A stretch of 64,000 nucleotides of DNA from Roseovarius sp. (GTDB taxonomy: Bacteria; Pseudomonadota; Alphaproteobacteria; Rhodobacterales; Rhodobacteraceae), in assembly GCF_030373445.1 (NCBI RefSeq), contig NZ_JAUCYU010000006.1:1-64000 (forward strand). The letters are read 5' to 3'. The notes under the pieces are model-generated. The model was not told where the DNA came from, ran no database searches, and worked only from the letters and a program-made list of their open reading frames with translations. Shown one piece after another: positions 51,040 to 59,131 of this stretch; the first letter of the stretch is position 1, and every line of letters begins with the position of its first letter. The translations under genes were made by a program, and so were the position numbers.

Positions 51040-52226
51040 GCCCTGCCCTCCCCGTTCAGCGCATCGAGCGCAACCTGTGCCAGGACCGCGGCGCCGTGCC
51101 CTGTCACCGCATCGTTGAAGTCGTAATGCGGCGAGTGCAGGAAGGCCTCCGGGCGCCCCTGACCCAGCCGGAAATAGGCCCCCGGGCGTTTTTCGAGGAA
51201 GAAGGCAAAATCCTCCGAGCCCATGCTGGGCCGGATCGAGCGATCGACGCAGCCGGGCCCCAGCACCTTTTCGGCGGCACAAGCCAGCCGCTCCGCCTCG
51301 GGCGCCGTGTTGATCGTGGGCGGGTAGAGCCTTTGGTGGGAAAGCTCGTGCGTCATGCCGAAAGCCCGCGCGAGCCCGTCCACCTGTTCCGCGATACGCC
51401 GCTCCAGCAACTCGCGCACCTCCGGGGCGTACCACTTGGTCATCCCCTCCATGAGAACGGTTTCCGGAACAACGCTCAGCGCGCCGCGATCGCCGGACTC
51501 CAGCCGGTTGAGGCTGACCACCGCCTCGTCGAAGGGGCTCACGTTCTTGGCCACGATGCTTTGCAGTGCCTGCACCAGCAGCGAGGCGGGGATCATCGGG
51601 TCATTCGCCTGGTGCGGATGTCCGCCATGCCCGCCGGTGCCGGTGAGCTTGAGCGAGAACCGGTCGATCCCGGCCATCATCCGGGCGGGGTTGAGCGCCA
51701 CCCGGCCCGGCTCGAGAGCAGGCCAGTTGTGCAACGCGTAGATCTCGTCGATCCCGAAGCGATGGAGCACCCCGTCCTCGATCATCGCGCGTGCACCGGC
51801 ATGGCCCTCCTCGCCCGGCTGGAACACCAGCACCACCCGGCCGGCAAACCTGTCGCGGGCCCCGACCAGCAGGCGTGCCGCGGCCAGAAGCATCACCGTG
51901 TGCCCGTCATGTCCGCAACCATGCATCTTGCCGGGCAGCTTCGAGGCATGGGCGAACCCGTTCGCCTCGGTGATCGGAAGCGCGTCCATGTCGGCCCTGA
52001 GCCCGACGGCCCGGTTGCCATGCCCGGCCCTGCCTTCGATCACGGCCACGACGCCGGTCAGGCCGATCCCCGTCTCCGGCACCAGGCCAAGCGCCGCCAG
52101 TTCGCGCGCCACCAGGGCCGCGGTTTCGGCTTCCTCGAACCCCAGTTCGGGATGGGCATGCAGATGCTTGCGCATCCGCTCGTAATCCGCCGCCCGGGGG
52201 GCGATGTCGTCAGGGGTGAATGTCAT
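51036..52226 (-). CDS. M20 family amidohydrolase (hippurate hydrolase-like)
   Basis: The 396-residue protein has the M20D metal site: Cys104 and His106 in MHGCGHDGHT, the Glu139-Glu140 pair in PGEEGHAGA, and His166 in YALHNWPA, with HLHAHPELGFEE at the N-terminus. Such enzymes hydrolyse N-acyl amino acids, including hippurate and indole-acetyl amino acids, in the cytoplasm. It sits between the two permease genes and overlaps both by 4 bases, so its product is made in step with the transporter. The imported ligand is therefore probably an N-acylated amino acid or similar amide. Confidence 0.92.
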   Translation of the reverse strand: MTFTPDDIAPRAADYERMRKHLHAHPELGFEEAETAALVARELAALGLVPETGIGLTGVVAVIEGRAGHGNRAVGLRADMDALPITEANGFAHASKLPGKMHGCGHDGHTVMLLAAARLLVGARDRFAGRVVLVFQPGEEGHAGARAMIEDGVLHRFGIDEIYALHNWPALEPGRVALNPARMMAGIDRFSLKLTGTGGHGGHPHQANDPMIPASLLVQALQSIVAKNVSPFDEAVVSLNRLESGDRGALSVVPETVLMEGMTKWYAPEVRELLERRIAEQVDGLARAFGMTHELSHQRLYPPTINTAPEAERLACAAEKVLGPGCVDRSIRPSMGSEDFAFFLEKRPGAYFRLGQGRPEAFLHSPHYDFNDAVTGHGAAVLAQVALDALNGEGRA

Positions 52227-53206
52227 CGGGACGCTCCGTGCCCGCGGCGCAGCCGGGGGTCGATCAGGATGTAGAGAAAGTCGACCGCGAGGTTGATCGT
52301 CACGAAGATCACTGCGATCAGGCAAAGGTACGCGGCCATCACGGGGATGTCGGCGAAGGCCACGGCCTCGGCGAACAGAAGGCCCATGCCCGGCCACTGG
52401 AACACCGTCTCGGTGATCAGGGCGAAGGCGATGATCGTGCCAAGCTGCAGCCCGATGATGGTCACCACCGGCATCAGCGCATTCTTCAACGCGTGCCGGA
52501 CCAGGATGGACCGGGCCGGCAACCCCCGGGCGCGGGCGAAGCGGATGAAGTCCTGCCCCATCACCTCCATCATCTCGCCGCGCACCAGCCGCACGATCAG
52601 GGTCAGCTGGAACAGGGCCAGCGTGAACGCCGGCATCAGCATGTACCGGAAAGCGTCCCACGACGCGAAATTGGTGCGCCACACGCCGATGTCGGCCACC
52701 GGTCCACGGCCGAAAGACGGCAGCCAGCCCAGGATGACCGAGAAGGCCAGGATCAGCAGGATGCCGATGAAGAAGGTGGGCAGCGACACCCCGATCAGCG
52801 AGACAAGCATGATCGCCCGGCTCACCAGGGCCCGCGGCCGCAGGGCCGCGACCATTCCCATCGGCACGCCGAGCAGCACCGCGATGGCGGTCGAAAAGAC
52901 CGTCAGTTCCAGCGTGGCCGGCAGGCGCTCGAGGATCAGGTCCATCACCGGGCGGCCCTGTTGCAGCGACAGGCCGAAATCCCCCCGGGCCGCGTTCCCG
53001 AGAAATTGCAGGAACTGCAACGCCACGGGCCGGTCCAGGCCCAGGTCGCGCCGCAGGGCGTCGCGATCCGCCGCGCTGGCGTCCTGCCCCAGCATCTGGC
53101 TGACGGGGTCGCCCACGTACTGGAAGAGCGCGAAGGCAATGGCCGAGACGGCCACGATCACCCACGCTGCCTGCAGCAGCCGCGAAATTATCGTGTTCAG
53201 GTACAT
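52223..53206 (-). CDS. Peptide-type ABC importer permease, DppB/OppB-like
   Basis: The 327-residue permease has a typical OppB first helix (AAWVIVAVSAIAFALFQYVG), a periplasmic D-P-V-x-Q-M-L-G-Q-D segment, and the EAA loop FIRFARARGLPARSILVRHA. It is the second gene of the operon after the binding-protein gene, from which it is separated by 57 bases with a very stable hairpin. Its stop overlaps the amidohydrolase start. Confidence 0.92.
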   Translation of the reverse strand: MYLNTIISRLLQAAWVIVAVSAIAFALFQYVGDPVSQMLGQDASAADRDALRRDLGLDRPVALQFLQFLGNAARGDFGLSLQQGRPVMDLILERLPATLELTVFSTAIAVLLGVPMGMVAALRPRALVSRAIMLVSLIGVSLPTFFIGILLILAFSVILGWLPSFGRGPVADIGVWRTNFASWDAFRYMLMPAFTLALFQLTLIVRLVRGEMMEVMGQDFIRFARARGLPARSILVRHALKNALMPVVTIIGLQLGTIIAFALITETVFQWPGMGLLFAEAVAFADIPVMAAYLCLIAVIFVTINLAVDFLYILIDPRLRRGHGASR

Positions 53207-53224
53207 TGGAGGCGTCCATCAGTG

Positions 53225-53256
53225 GGCGGCGCGCCGGAAAGGAACGGCGCGCCGCC
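53225..53256 (-). other. Intercistronic hairpin after the peptide-binding-protein gene
   Basis: GGCGGCGCGCCG (53225-53236) pairs perfectly with CGGCGCGCCGCC (53245-53256) around an 8-base loop, a 12-bp all-GC stem. No T-run follows. It probably protects the binding-protein message and limits read-through. Confidence 0.65.
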
Positions 53257-53263
53257 TCGGGGG

Positions 53264-54841
53264 TCAGTCGAGCTCGAACCAGGTCAGGTTCACCCGGTTG
53301 TCGATCGCGAGCGGGGTGGTGATGCCATCGCGCATCCCCCAGCTGAGCCCCTGCTGGTAGAGCGGGATATGCCCCACCAGTTCGGCTTCGCGCCGCATGA
53401 TCCCGGTCACCAGCTCCGTCCGCTTTTCGGCATCCATCTCGCTCAGCACCTCGTTGATCATGCCGTCGATCTCCGCGTCCGAGAAGTCACCGACATTCCA
53501 CTGCCCGCGTCCGTCCTTCGGCGAATGCACGATGACGGACAGCGTGTTGAAGGCGTCGAGGTTCACCGGCGTGTAGCCGAAGAAGTTGAAGCTCGAATCC
53601 CGCCCGCCGACTTTCGGAAAGAACTTGGACGCAGGCATCGCGTTCACATCCACCGTGATGCCGACGCGGGCCAGGAGCGCGGCCACCGCCTGGCAGACCT
53701 GCTCGTCGTTCACGTAACGATCGTTTGGACAATCGAGCGTCACCCGGAACCCCTCGGCATAGCCGGCCTCGGCCAGCAGCGCGCTGGCGGCCTCGGGATC
53801 GTAGGGATAGGCCCGCGCCTGGAGCTCCGGCGCGACCGAGTTCACACCCGGCGCCATCAGGTTGCCCGTCGGCGTGGCCGACCCGCGCATCACCTTCGTG
53901 GCAATGAGGTCCATGTCCAGCGCCTGGTAGACCGCCTGCCTGACACGCCGGTCCCTGAACGGGTTGGCGTCGGTGACCGAGCCGTATTTCATCGTTTCGC
54001 TTGCCTGGTCCATCGAGAGGAACATGGTCCGGATCTCGGGCCCCGTCAGGACTTTCAAACCATCCGTGGCTTCGACCCGCGGGATGTCCTGCAGCGGCAC
54101 GGGATATGCGAAATCGACCTCGCCGGTCAGAAGCGCGGCGACAAGCGTCGGCCCCGAGGCGATCCGCACCAGCGTGGCCTTCGTGACGTCCGGCGTATCG
54201 GGATCCCACCAATCGGCATTGGCCTCCAGCACGGTCTTCACCTCCGGCTCGCGCGAGACCAGGCGGTAAGGGCCGGTGCCGTTCGCGTGGGTCGAGGCAT
54301 AGTTCTCTTTCCCCTCGCGCACGTTCGACGGGCTCCCGGCGTCATGCGCCTCGGCCCAGGCCCGCGACATGATCCTCACTTCCGGCAGCGACTGGATGAG
54401 GGCGGCGTTGGGAAACTCGGTCTCCACCTCGACGGTCAGGTCGTCCGGCGCCCTCACGTCGACGATCGAAGCCGTGAAGATCTTCATGTCGGACGCGTCT
54501 GACAGCGCGCGCCGGATCGAGAAGACGACATCGTCCGCCGTCAGCGCCGTACCGTCGTGGAAGCTCACCCCGGGCCGCAGGCGAAAGCGCCAGAGGGTCG
54601 GCGTCGGCTGGTCCCAGCTTTCGGCGAGCGCGGGCTCGATCCGCTGGTCACGGTCACGCCGCACGAGGCCCTCGTAGACATGGGCCAGGACGGTCATCGT
54701 CATCCCGTGGTTGAACGCATGTGGATCGAGGGTCGCGGCATCGTCCTGCGAGGCCCAGGTGATCTCGGCCGCCTCGGCCGCAGGAACGGGTCCCAGCGCA
54801 ACGAGCGCTGCCACAAGGGCCGCTGTCAGGTGTCTTTTCAT
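53264..54841 (-). CDS. Peptide-type ABC importer, family 5 solute-binding protein
   Basis: The 525-residue protein has a Sec signal (MKRHLTAALVAALVALGPVP, cleavage near AEA-AE) and the family 5 fold: TLDPHAFNHGMTMTVLAHVY, LRPGVSFHDGTALTADDVVF, NPFRDRRVRQAVYQALDMDL. It binds peptides or other amphiphilic ligands in the periplasm. It is the first gene of the ten-gene operon, with a palindromic candidate operator 60-78 bases upstream. Within this context an acylated amino acid is a reasonable ligand guess. Confidence 0.92.
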   Translation of the reverse strand: MKRHLTAALVAALVALGPVPAAEAAEITWASQDDAATLDPHAFNHGMTMTVLAHVYEGLVRRDRDQRIEPALAESWDQPTPTLWRFRLRPGVSFHDGTALTADDVVFSIRRALSDASDMKIFTASIVDVRAPDDLTVEVETEFPNAALIQSLPEVRIMSRAWAEAHDAGSPSNVREGKENYASTHANGTGPYRLVSREPEVKTVLEANADWWDPDTPDVTKATLVRIASGPTLVAALLTGEVDFAYPVPLQDIPRVEATDGLKVLTGPEIRTMFLSMDQASETMKYGSVTDANPFRDRRVRQAVYQALDMDLIATKVMRGSATPTGNLMAPGVNSVAPELQARAYPYDPEAASALLAEAGYAEGFRVTLDCPNDRYVNDEQVCQAVAALLARVGITVDVNAMPASKFFPKVGGRDSSFNFFGYTPVNLDAFNTLSVIVHSPKDGRGQWNVGDFSDAEIDGMINEVLSEMDAEKRTELVTGIMRREAELVGHIPLYQQGLSWGMRDGITTPLAIDNRVNLTWFELD

Positions 54842-55060
54842 CTTCGTCTCTCCATGTTGTCCGGGCCGGTCGTGCGCCGTGCTCTCGTCGAATTATTTAT
54901 ATACGATACGTACCGTATCTTTAATTTGCAAGAGATGTTGGCCACCCTTGGGAAAGTGCAAATATCCTTCAGGGATTTCAGCGACTTGCCGAAAGGCAAC
55001 GACAGGGCCGCCGCCGCGCTCTTCCTGCGTCCCGTGCCTCGACAGGCACGAAGAGGCGAC
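54842..55060. promoter_or_regulatory. Promoter region of the peptide importer operon
   Basis: This 219-base gap lies between the TetR gene and the binding-protein gene, both on the minus strand. It contains the 18-bp palindrome at 54901-54918 and, just downstream on the minus strand, TATATAAATAAT as a likely -10 area. The AT-rich patch contrasts with the GC-rich surroundings. Confidence 0.5.
54901..54918. promoter_or_regulatory. Candidate TetR operator
   Basis: ATACGATACGTACCGTAT is an 18-bp palindrome with one mismatched pair (ideal form ATACGGTACGTACCGTAT). Size, symmetry and position next to the -10 region fit a TetR-family operator. The only regulator nearby is the TetR protein at 55061-55660. 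Confidence 0.65.
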
Positions 55061-55660
55061 TCACCCGGCGCCGGCCATATCCATGAACCCGTCCACCAGG
55101 TCGCTCACGAAGCGCCGGTCGAATGGCGCGTGCGACAGCAGAAGCCTGTACCACATCGCGCCGAAAAGCATGTCGAGCAGCACCTCGATATCGGCGCTCG
55201 TGGCCAGTTCGCCCTGTTTGAACGCCTGTATCATCAGCTTGCGCACGGCGGCACGGCGCGGGCCGACGACCTTCTGGCGAACCAGCTTGGCCAGCGCCTC
55301 GTCCGATTGCGCCTCGGCGACAAGGCTGCGGATCGCGACCGACCACCAGGGGGTCTCCAACCGGACGACGGTCAGCATGAGGTATTCCTCAAGCGCTTCC
55401 GGGAACGACCGTCCCGGCACTTCAGGCGGCTCGCTGACCTCGGACATGTAGAGGTCCAGCAAGAGCTCTCCCTTCGAGGACCATCGCCGGTAGATGGATG
55501 TCTTGGAAACCCCGGCGCGCGCGGCGAGGCCCTCGAAACTCAACGCTGCGAACCCCTGCTCGGACAGGATCTCGTTCGCGGCCGTGATGATCGCCCCGTG
55601 GGTCCTGTGATTTCGCGGCCTGCCTCTTGCGGGGGCCTCAGTCTTGTCCGTACGCGCCAT
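55061..55660 (-). CDS. TetR-family transcriptional regulator
   Basis: The 199-residue protein has an N-terminal helix-turn-helix (AIITAANEILSEQGFAALSF, then GVSKTSIYRRWSSKGELLLD) and an all-helical C-terminal ligand domain with a DMLFGAMWYRLLLSHAPFD segment like TetR_C family members. It lies immediately upstream of the ten-gene peptide importer/amidohydrolase operon in the same orientation. It is probably the repressor of that operon acting at 54901-54918. The N-terminal extension EAPARGRPRNHRTH is basic and may contact the DNA minor groove. Confidence 0.9.
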   Translation of the reverse strand: MARTDKTEAPARGRPRNHRTHGAIITAANEILSEQGFAALSFEGLAARAGVSKTSIYRRWSSKGELLLDLYMSEVSEPPEVPGRSFPEALEEYLMLTVVRLETPWWSVAIRSLVAEAQSDEALAKLVRQKVVGPRRAAVRKLMIQAFKQGELATSADIEVLLDMLFGAMWYRLLLSHAPFDRRFVSDLVDGFMDMAGAG

Positions 55661-55851
55661 GGCACCTGCAATCTGTCGACACGCACATCATATAGCGGAG
55701 GCCGAGCAACACAGACAACCACCGCTGCACCGAGACGGCAAGGGCCGTGATTTTACCAAGCAGGTATCATCTGCGCGGCAGGGGTAACGGTCGCTGCGCG
55801 ACCTCGGCCGCGCGCGGCGCCTCGGGCCAGTGGCGATGAAGCCCGCCATTG

Positions 55852-56784
55852 TCAAAGACAGCGCCGCCTCGCCTTTCTCGGGTCGCCGTGCCACCGCCGG
55901 TTGTCACCGGCAAGAATATCCGCGTCGGGCCCGATCTGCCTGCGCATCGTGCCGTCTTCCGGCGGGCCGGGATCCCCGTCTGCCAAACCGGCCCTGTCAC
56001 AGAGGGCGCGATCGAGGCCCGCGACCCGTTCGAGGAACGCGCGGCGCACGTCCTGCGCGTATGGGTTCATCGTCTCGATCGCGTCGAACACCTCCGGCGG
56101 ATCGTCTCGCACCATCGAGATCGCCTTCACCAGAAGATCGAAGCTTGGCGTCGTCATCCGCGTCGGCACGGGGCCCATCTCCGACAACACCTTCGCGATG
56201 AGATGGGTCAGGCCCTGAACCGTGGCCGCGTCCCTGTCATGCGCGTCCGGGGTCGTCTCGATCACCTCGAGGTGCAGGCGCTCGCGCAGGAACGCCACAA
56301 GACAATGGCAGGGCCCGCGAACCGGACAAACCGCGATCTTCAGCCCGGCAATGCCATCGCTGGCACTCTCGGGGCCGAACAGGGGATGCGTCGCAATGAT
56401 CCGGACCTGGTCGGGAAGGGCGTCCCTCATCACCTCGACAGGCCAGACCTTCACCGAAGCCACGTCGATCACGAAAGCACCGGGCCGACAGTAACGGGCA
56501 ATCTCGCCCACCACGCGCTCAAGGGACGATACAGGCACCGCAAGGACCACGACATCGCATCGCGCCGCCGTCTCCAGATCAACGGGGGCGACGCCAAGGC
56601 CGATGGCCCGCTCGCGAAAACCCGGTGCGGGATCGTATGCCATCAGCTCGAAATACGCCGCCGTGTGCGCGGCGATCAGCCTGCCGAACGCTCCGAACCC
56701 GACGAGGCCCACCGTCGTCTTTCCAGTGTCCCGCCCGGGGCACCGGGGAATTCCCCGGCCCCCGCCGGCGAAACCCGGGCTCAT
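55852..56784 (-). CDS. Prephenate/arogenate dehydrogenase-like protein (TyrA-type)
   Basis: The 310-residue protein (ATG at 56782-56784, overlapping the PhzF-like stop) has a Rossmann loop TVGLVGFGAFG at about 24-34 and the TyrA segment IIATHPLFGPESA with a catalytic-type His. These match prephenate or arogenate dehydrogenases that make tyrosine precursors. The 20-residue basic tail (IGPDADILAGDNRRWHGDPR) is unusual. The gene is not near other aromatic-biosynthesis genes, so it may serve a side pathway or be a second copy. Confidence 0.85.
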   Translation of the reverse strand: MSPGFAGGGRGIPRCPGRDTGKTTVGLVGFGAFGRLIAAHTAAYFELMAYDPAPGFRERAIGLGVAPVDLETAARCDVVVLAVPVSSLERVVGEIARYCRPGAFVIDVASVKVWPVEVMRDALPDQVRIIATHPLFGPESASDGIAGLKIAVCPVRGPCHCLVAFLRERLHLEVIETTPDAHDRDAATVQGLTHLIAKVLSEMGPVPTRMTTPSFDLLVKAISMVRDDPPEVFDAIETMNPYAQDVRRAFLERVAGLDRALCDRAGLADGDPGPPEDGTMRRQIGPDADILAGDNRRWHGDPRKARRRCL

Positions 56785-57680
56785 GTACTGCCCTCTCGCT
56801 CGGCCCCGATCGACCTGGCCCGGCCCGACACGCGTATCGAGGACCCCGCGCCAGACGGGATGCCAACCGTGATCCGGGACGGACATCCCATGTCTTCTCC
56901 CTGCCGGATCGCAACCTCGCCTCCGTGGGGCCATCCAAGGTCGCGCAGGTACCCGGCAAAGGCGGCGGCCGCGGCACCGGTGGCCGGATCCTCGTAGACC
57001 CCGTGCGACGCGAAGATATTCCGCGCCCTGAACTCCGCCCGCTCGACGGCATGAACCAAGCAGATCGTGCCCAGATCCCACGCGAGCATGAGGTCTTTCC
57101 CGCGCTCGAAATCGTAGGACATCGCCGCCAGCCTCTCGCGTGTCTTCAACGCCAGCACCAGGTGGGTCGCCCCCGCCTCCGCGATGGCGGGCGGAATGCG
57201 CGGGTCAAGATCGTCGGGTCCCATCGAGAGAAGCGACAGCGTCTCGGTCACCAGCCCCTCCGCGGCCGGCCGGCTGCGCGTGGGGGGCGACTGAAGCGCC
57301 GCCTGCGTCCCGGTCTCGTCCGACGACGCCTCGACGGTGATTTGGGCGCCGTTCAGCCGCAGCGCAAAGACACCGGCGCCGACCTCCTCCGCCAGTGCCG
57401 CGCCGAGCGCGATGGTGGCATGGCCACAGAACGGAACTTCGGCCTCGGGGGAAAAGTAGCGCACCCGCCAATGGCCATCCGCCTCGCGCGCGGCAAAGAC
57501 GGTCTCGGAATAGCCGACCTTCGCCGCGATCCGTTGCATCTCGTCGGCCGCGGGCAACTGCTCCGCGATCATCACCCCGGCCGGGTTCCCGCCCCGCCCC
57601 CCTTCCGAGAACGCCGCGTATCGACGGACGTTCAGCAGGTCGCCGGACACGCCGGGCACGGTGGTTTCAATGGACGTCAT
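56781..57680 (-). CDS. PhzF-family isomerase-like protein
   Basis: The protein (299 residues from the ATG at 57678-57680, seven bases after GAGG) has the PhzF signatures GGNPAGVMIAEQL, the catalytic-type Glu59 in VGYSETVFA, and YFSPEAEVPFCGHATIAL. PhzF enzymes isomerise or epimerise small hydroxy acids; the namesake acts in phenazine synthesis. In-frame starts at 57716 and 57686 are possible but less well placed. No other phenazine genes are here, so a general isomerase role is more likely. It overlaps the TyrA-like gene by 4 bases. Confidence 0.87.
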   Translation of the reverse strand: MTSIETTVPGVSGDLLNVRRYAAFSEGGRGGNPAGVMIAEQLPAADEMQRIAAKVGYSETVFAAREADGHWRVRYFSPEAEVPFCGHATIALGAALAEEVGAGVFALRLNGAQITVEASSDETGTQAALQSPPTRSRPAAEGLVTETLSLLSMGPDDLDPRIPPAIAEAGATHLVLALKTRERLAAMSYDFERGKDLMLAWDLGTICLVHAVERAEFRARNIFASHGVYEDPATGAAAAAFAGYLRDLGWPHGGEVAIRQGEDMGCPSRITVGIPSGAGSSIRVSGRARSIGAEREGST

Positions 57681-57705
57681 TTGCATATCCTCGTATTCGG
57701 TCCGC

Positions 57706-58350
57706 TCAGCCTGCATGCTGAACGGCGGTTTCAGGAAGGCGGATTTCGGGCGTGTCCGCTGCGTCCATCAGGGGCCGCACCATCAACAGCGCGTCCCCCT
57801 TCGTGTAGTGAAGGCAGGGATGGGGAACGATCGGACGGCGGTCTGCGACCGCGAAGCCGCGGCGAAGGTAGAAGTCCCGCGCCGGAACGTTCTGCTCGAA
57901 ACAGATCAGCGACAGCCGCGGCAGCGCGCGGGTGAGAGCCAGCGCCTCCACGTAATCGAGGAGCGTGCCGCCGATGCCATGCTCACGGAAAGGCGCGTGC
58001 ACCGCCAGCCCCGAGATATAAAGCGACCCCGGATCCTCGAGCTCCGCATAGGGCGCCAGCACTCTGTCGGGCGACGCGGCCTCGCTGTCCGGTTCCGGCA
58101 TCTCGAAGGCGTGGATCATCCCCAGCACCTCGTCGCCCCGTGTCGCCAGCAGGCAGTTCTCGTAGGAAAACGCCGTCCCGGTCCGGGCATAACGGGCCGC
58201 GCCGACCGCTTCGACCGGTTCGCCCTCCCGCGCGTGCCGGCTCCAGATATAGGCCGCCAGCCCATCCGACGACATCAGGAAGAGCCGCGCGATCTCGGCG
58301 GCGTCGACGGGCCGTGCCCATCGAATATCGAATGTGTCCTGGCAGGTCAC
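57706..58350 (-). CDS. GNAT-family N-acetyltransferase
   Basis: The chosen start is GTG at 58348-58350, six bases after GGAGGT, giving 214 residues. The acetyl-CoA binding segment is LYISGLAVHAPFREHGIGGT and the closing strand is NVPARDFYLRRGFAVADRR. The ligand is unknown. It lies 25 bases upstream of the PhzF-like gene and 22 bases downstream of a second GNAT, in one minus-strand unit. Confidence 0.83.
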   Translation of the reverse strand: MTCQDTFDIRWARPVDAAEIARLFLMSSDGLAAYIWSRHAREGEPVEAVGAARYARTGTAFSYENCLLATRGDEVLGMIHAFEMPEPDSEAASPDRVLAPYAELEDPGSLYISGLAVHAPFREHGIGGTLLDYVEALALTRALPRLSLICFEQNVPARDFYLRRGFAVADRRPIVPHPCLHYTKGDALLMVRPLMDAADTPEIRLPETAVQHAG

Positions 58351-58372
58351 GGTTCCACCTCCATGATGGTGT

Positions 58373-59005
58373 TCAAACGGAATCTTTCGCCGCAACCCGC
58401 GCCGGCTGTCGCAGCATCGCGTAAAGCGTCGGGCAGCCCGCGACCTCGATCGTTGCGGTCTGTCGGAACCCGTGACGGGCATAGAGATCCCGATTGCGTT
58501 GTGTCGTCGCCTCGAGATAGGCGGGGATACCCTCCGCATCGCACCGCGCCAGAACGGGCCACAGCATCGCACTGCCCAGGCCCCTGCCCTGCCGGTCGGG
58601 CCGAACCCCGATCATCGGCAGGTACCAGTGCGGCTCCCGCGGGTGAACGTCTCCCATCGCCTCGAACACGGCGAAAACCTCCGCCTGGCGCTGTTCGGGA
58701 ATGGAGCGCTCGACGGCGGCCACGAGCGCGGCCTCGTCGGGCTCCGCCCCCGGCGCGATCCACAGCGCGACCCCGCCCTCGACTGTGACGAGCGTGTCAT
58801 CGGAAATGGCCCGGCCGGCGAAGGCCGTTGCGAAAGCCGGGAAATGCGCCAAATAGTCGGCCCGGTCCGGATACATCCACCGCACGGGCGGATCGGTCTC
58901 GAACGCCGCGGTCAGCGTGCCGAGGATCGCGTCGTGGTTCGGGACCGAGCGGGTTTCGCCCGCCGCACCCGGCCCCCGTTCGAGAGGTTCGGCATAAGTG
59001 GTCAT
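58373..59005 (-). CDS. GNAT-family N-acetyltransferase
   Basis: The 210-residue protein has WYLPMIGVRPDRQGRGLGSA for acetyl-CoA binding and NRDLYARHGFRQTATIEVAG for the last strand. The WY-L-x-x-IGV pattern, an N-terminal TLTAAFETDPPVRWMYPD and a long insertion resemble a common actinobacterial/proteobacterial GNAT type. It starts at 59003-59005, and the next gene upstream, the secreted protein at 59132, ends 126 bases before it. Substrate unknown. Confidence 0.85.
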   Translation of the reverse strand: MTTYAEPLERGPGAAGETRSVPNHDAILGTLTAAFETDPPVRWMYPDRADYLAHFPAFATAFAGRAISDDTLVTVEGGVALWIAPGAEPDEAALVAAVERSIPEQRQAEVFAVFEAMGDVHPREPHWYLPMIGVRPDRQGRGLGSAMLWPVLARCDAEGIPAYLEATTQRNRDLYARHGFRQTATIEVAGCPTLYAMLRQPARVAAKDSV

Positions 59006-59131
59006 GGGTCTGTCCTTTGTCGAATTGTGGTCTGATCGGGATGGCCCCGCCCCGGTGGCCGGGGCGTGCTCAAGGCCTGGATCGGTGGCCCGTCCTTCCG
59101 TTGGACGAAAGAACGGGCCGGCGCGCGGGCC

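Noticed and set aside
52220..54502. Very long open frame on the plus strand opposite the peptide-importer genes
   Set aside because: It is the antisense shadow of well-supported permease and binding-protein genes in GC-rich DNA. Its product is a low-complexity His/Arg/Asp/Gly mix with no motif.
55852..57680. TyrA-like plus PhzF-like genes as a phenazine or aromatic-product cluster
   Set aside because: No other phenazine genes (PhzA/B/D/E/G types) are nearby and the remaining neighbours are GNATs, so a natural-product cluster is not supported.
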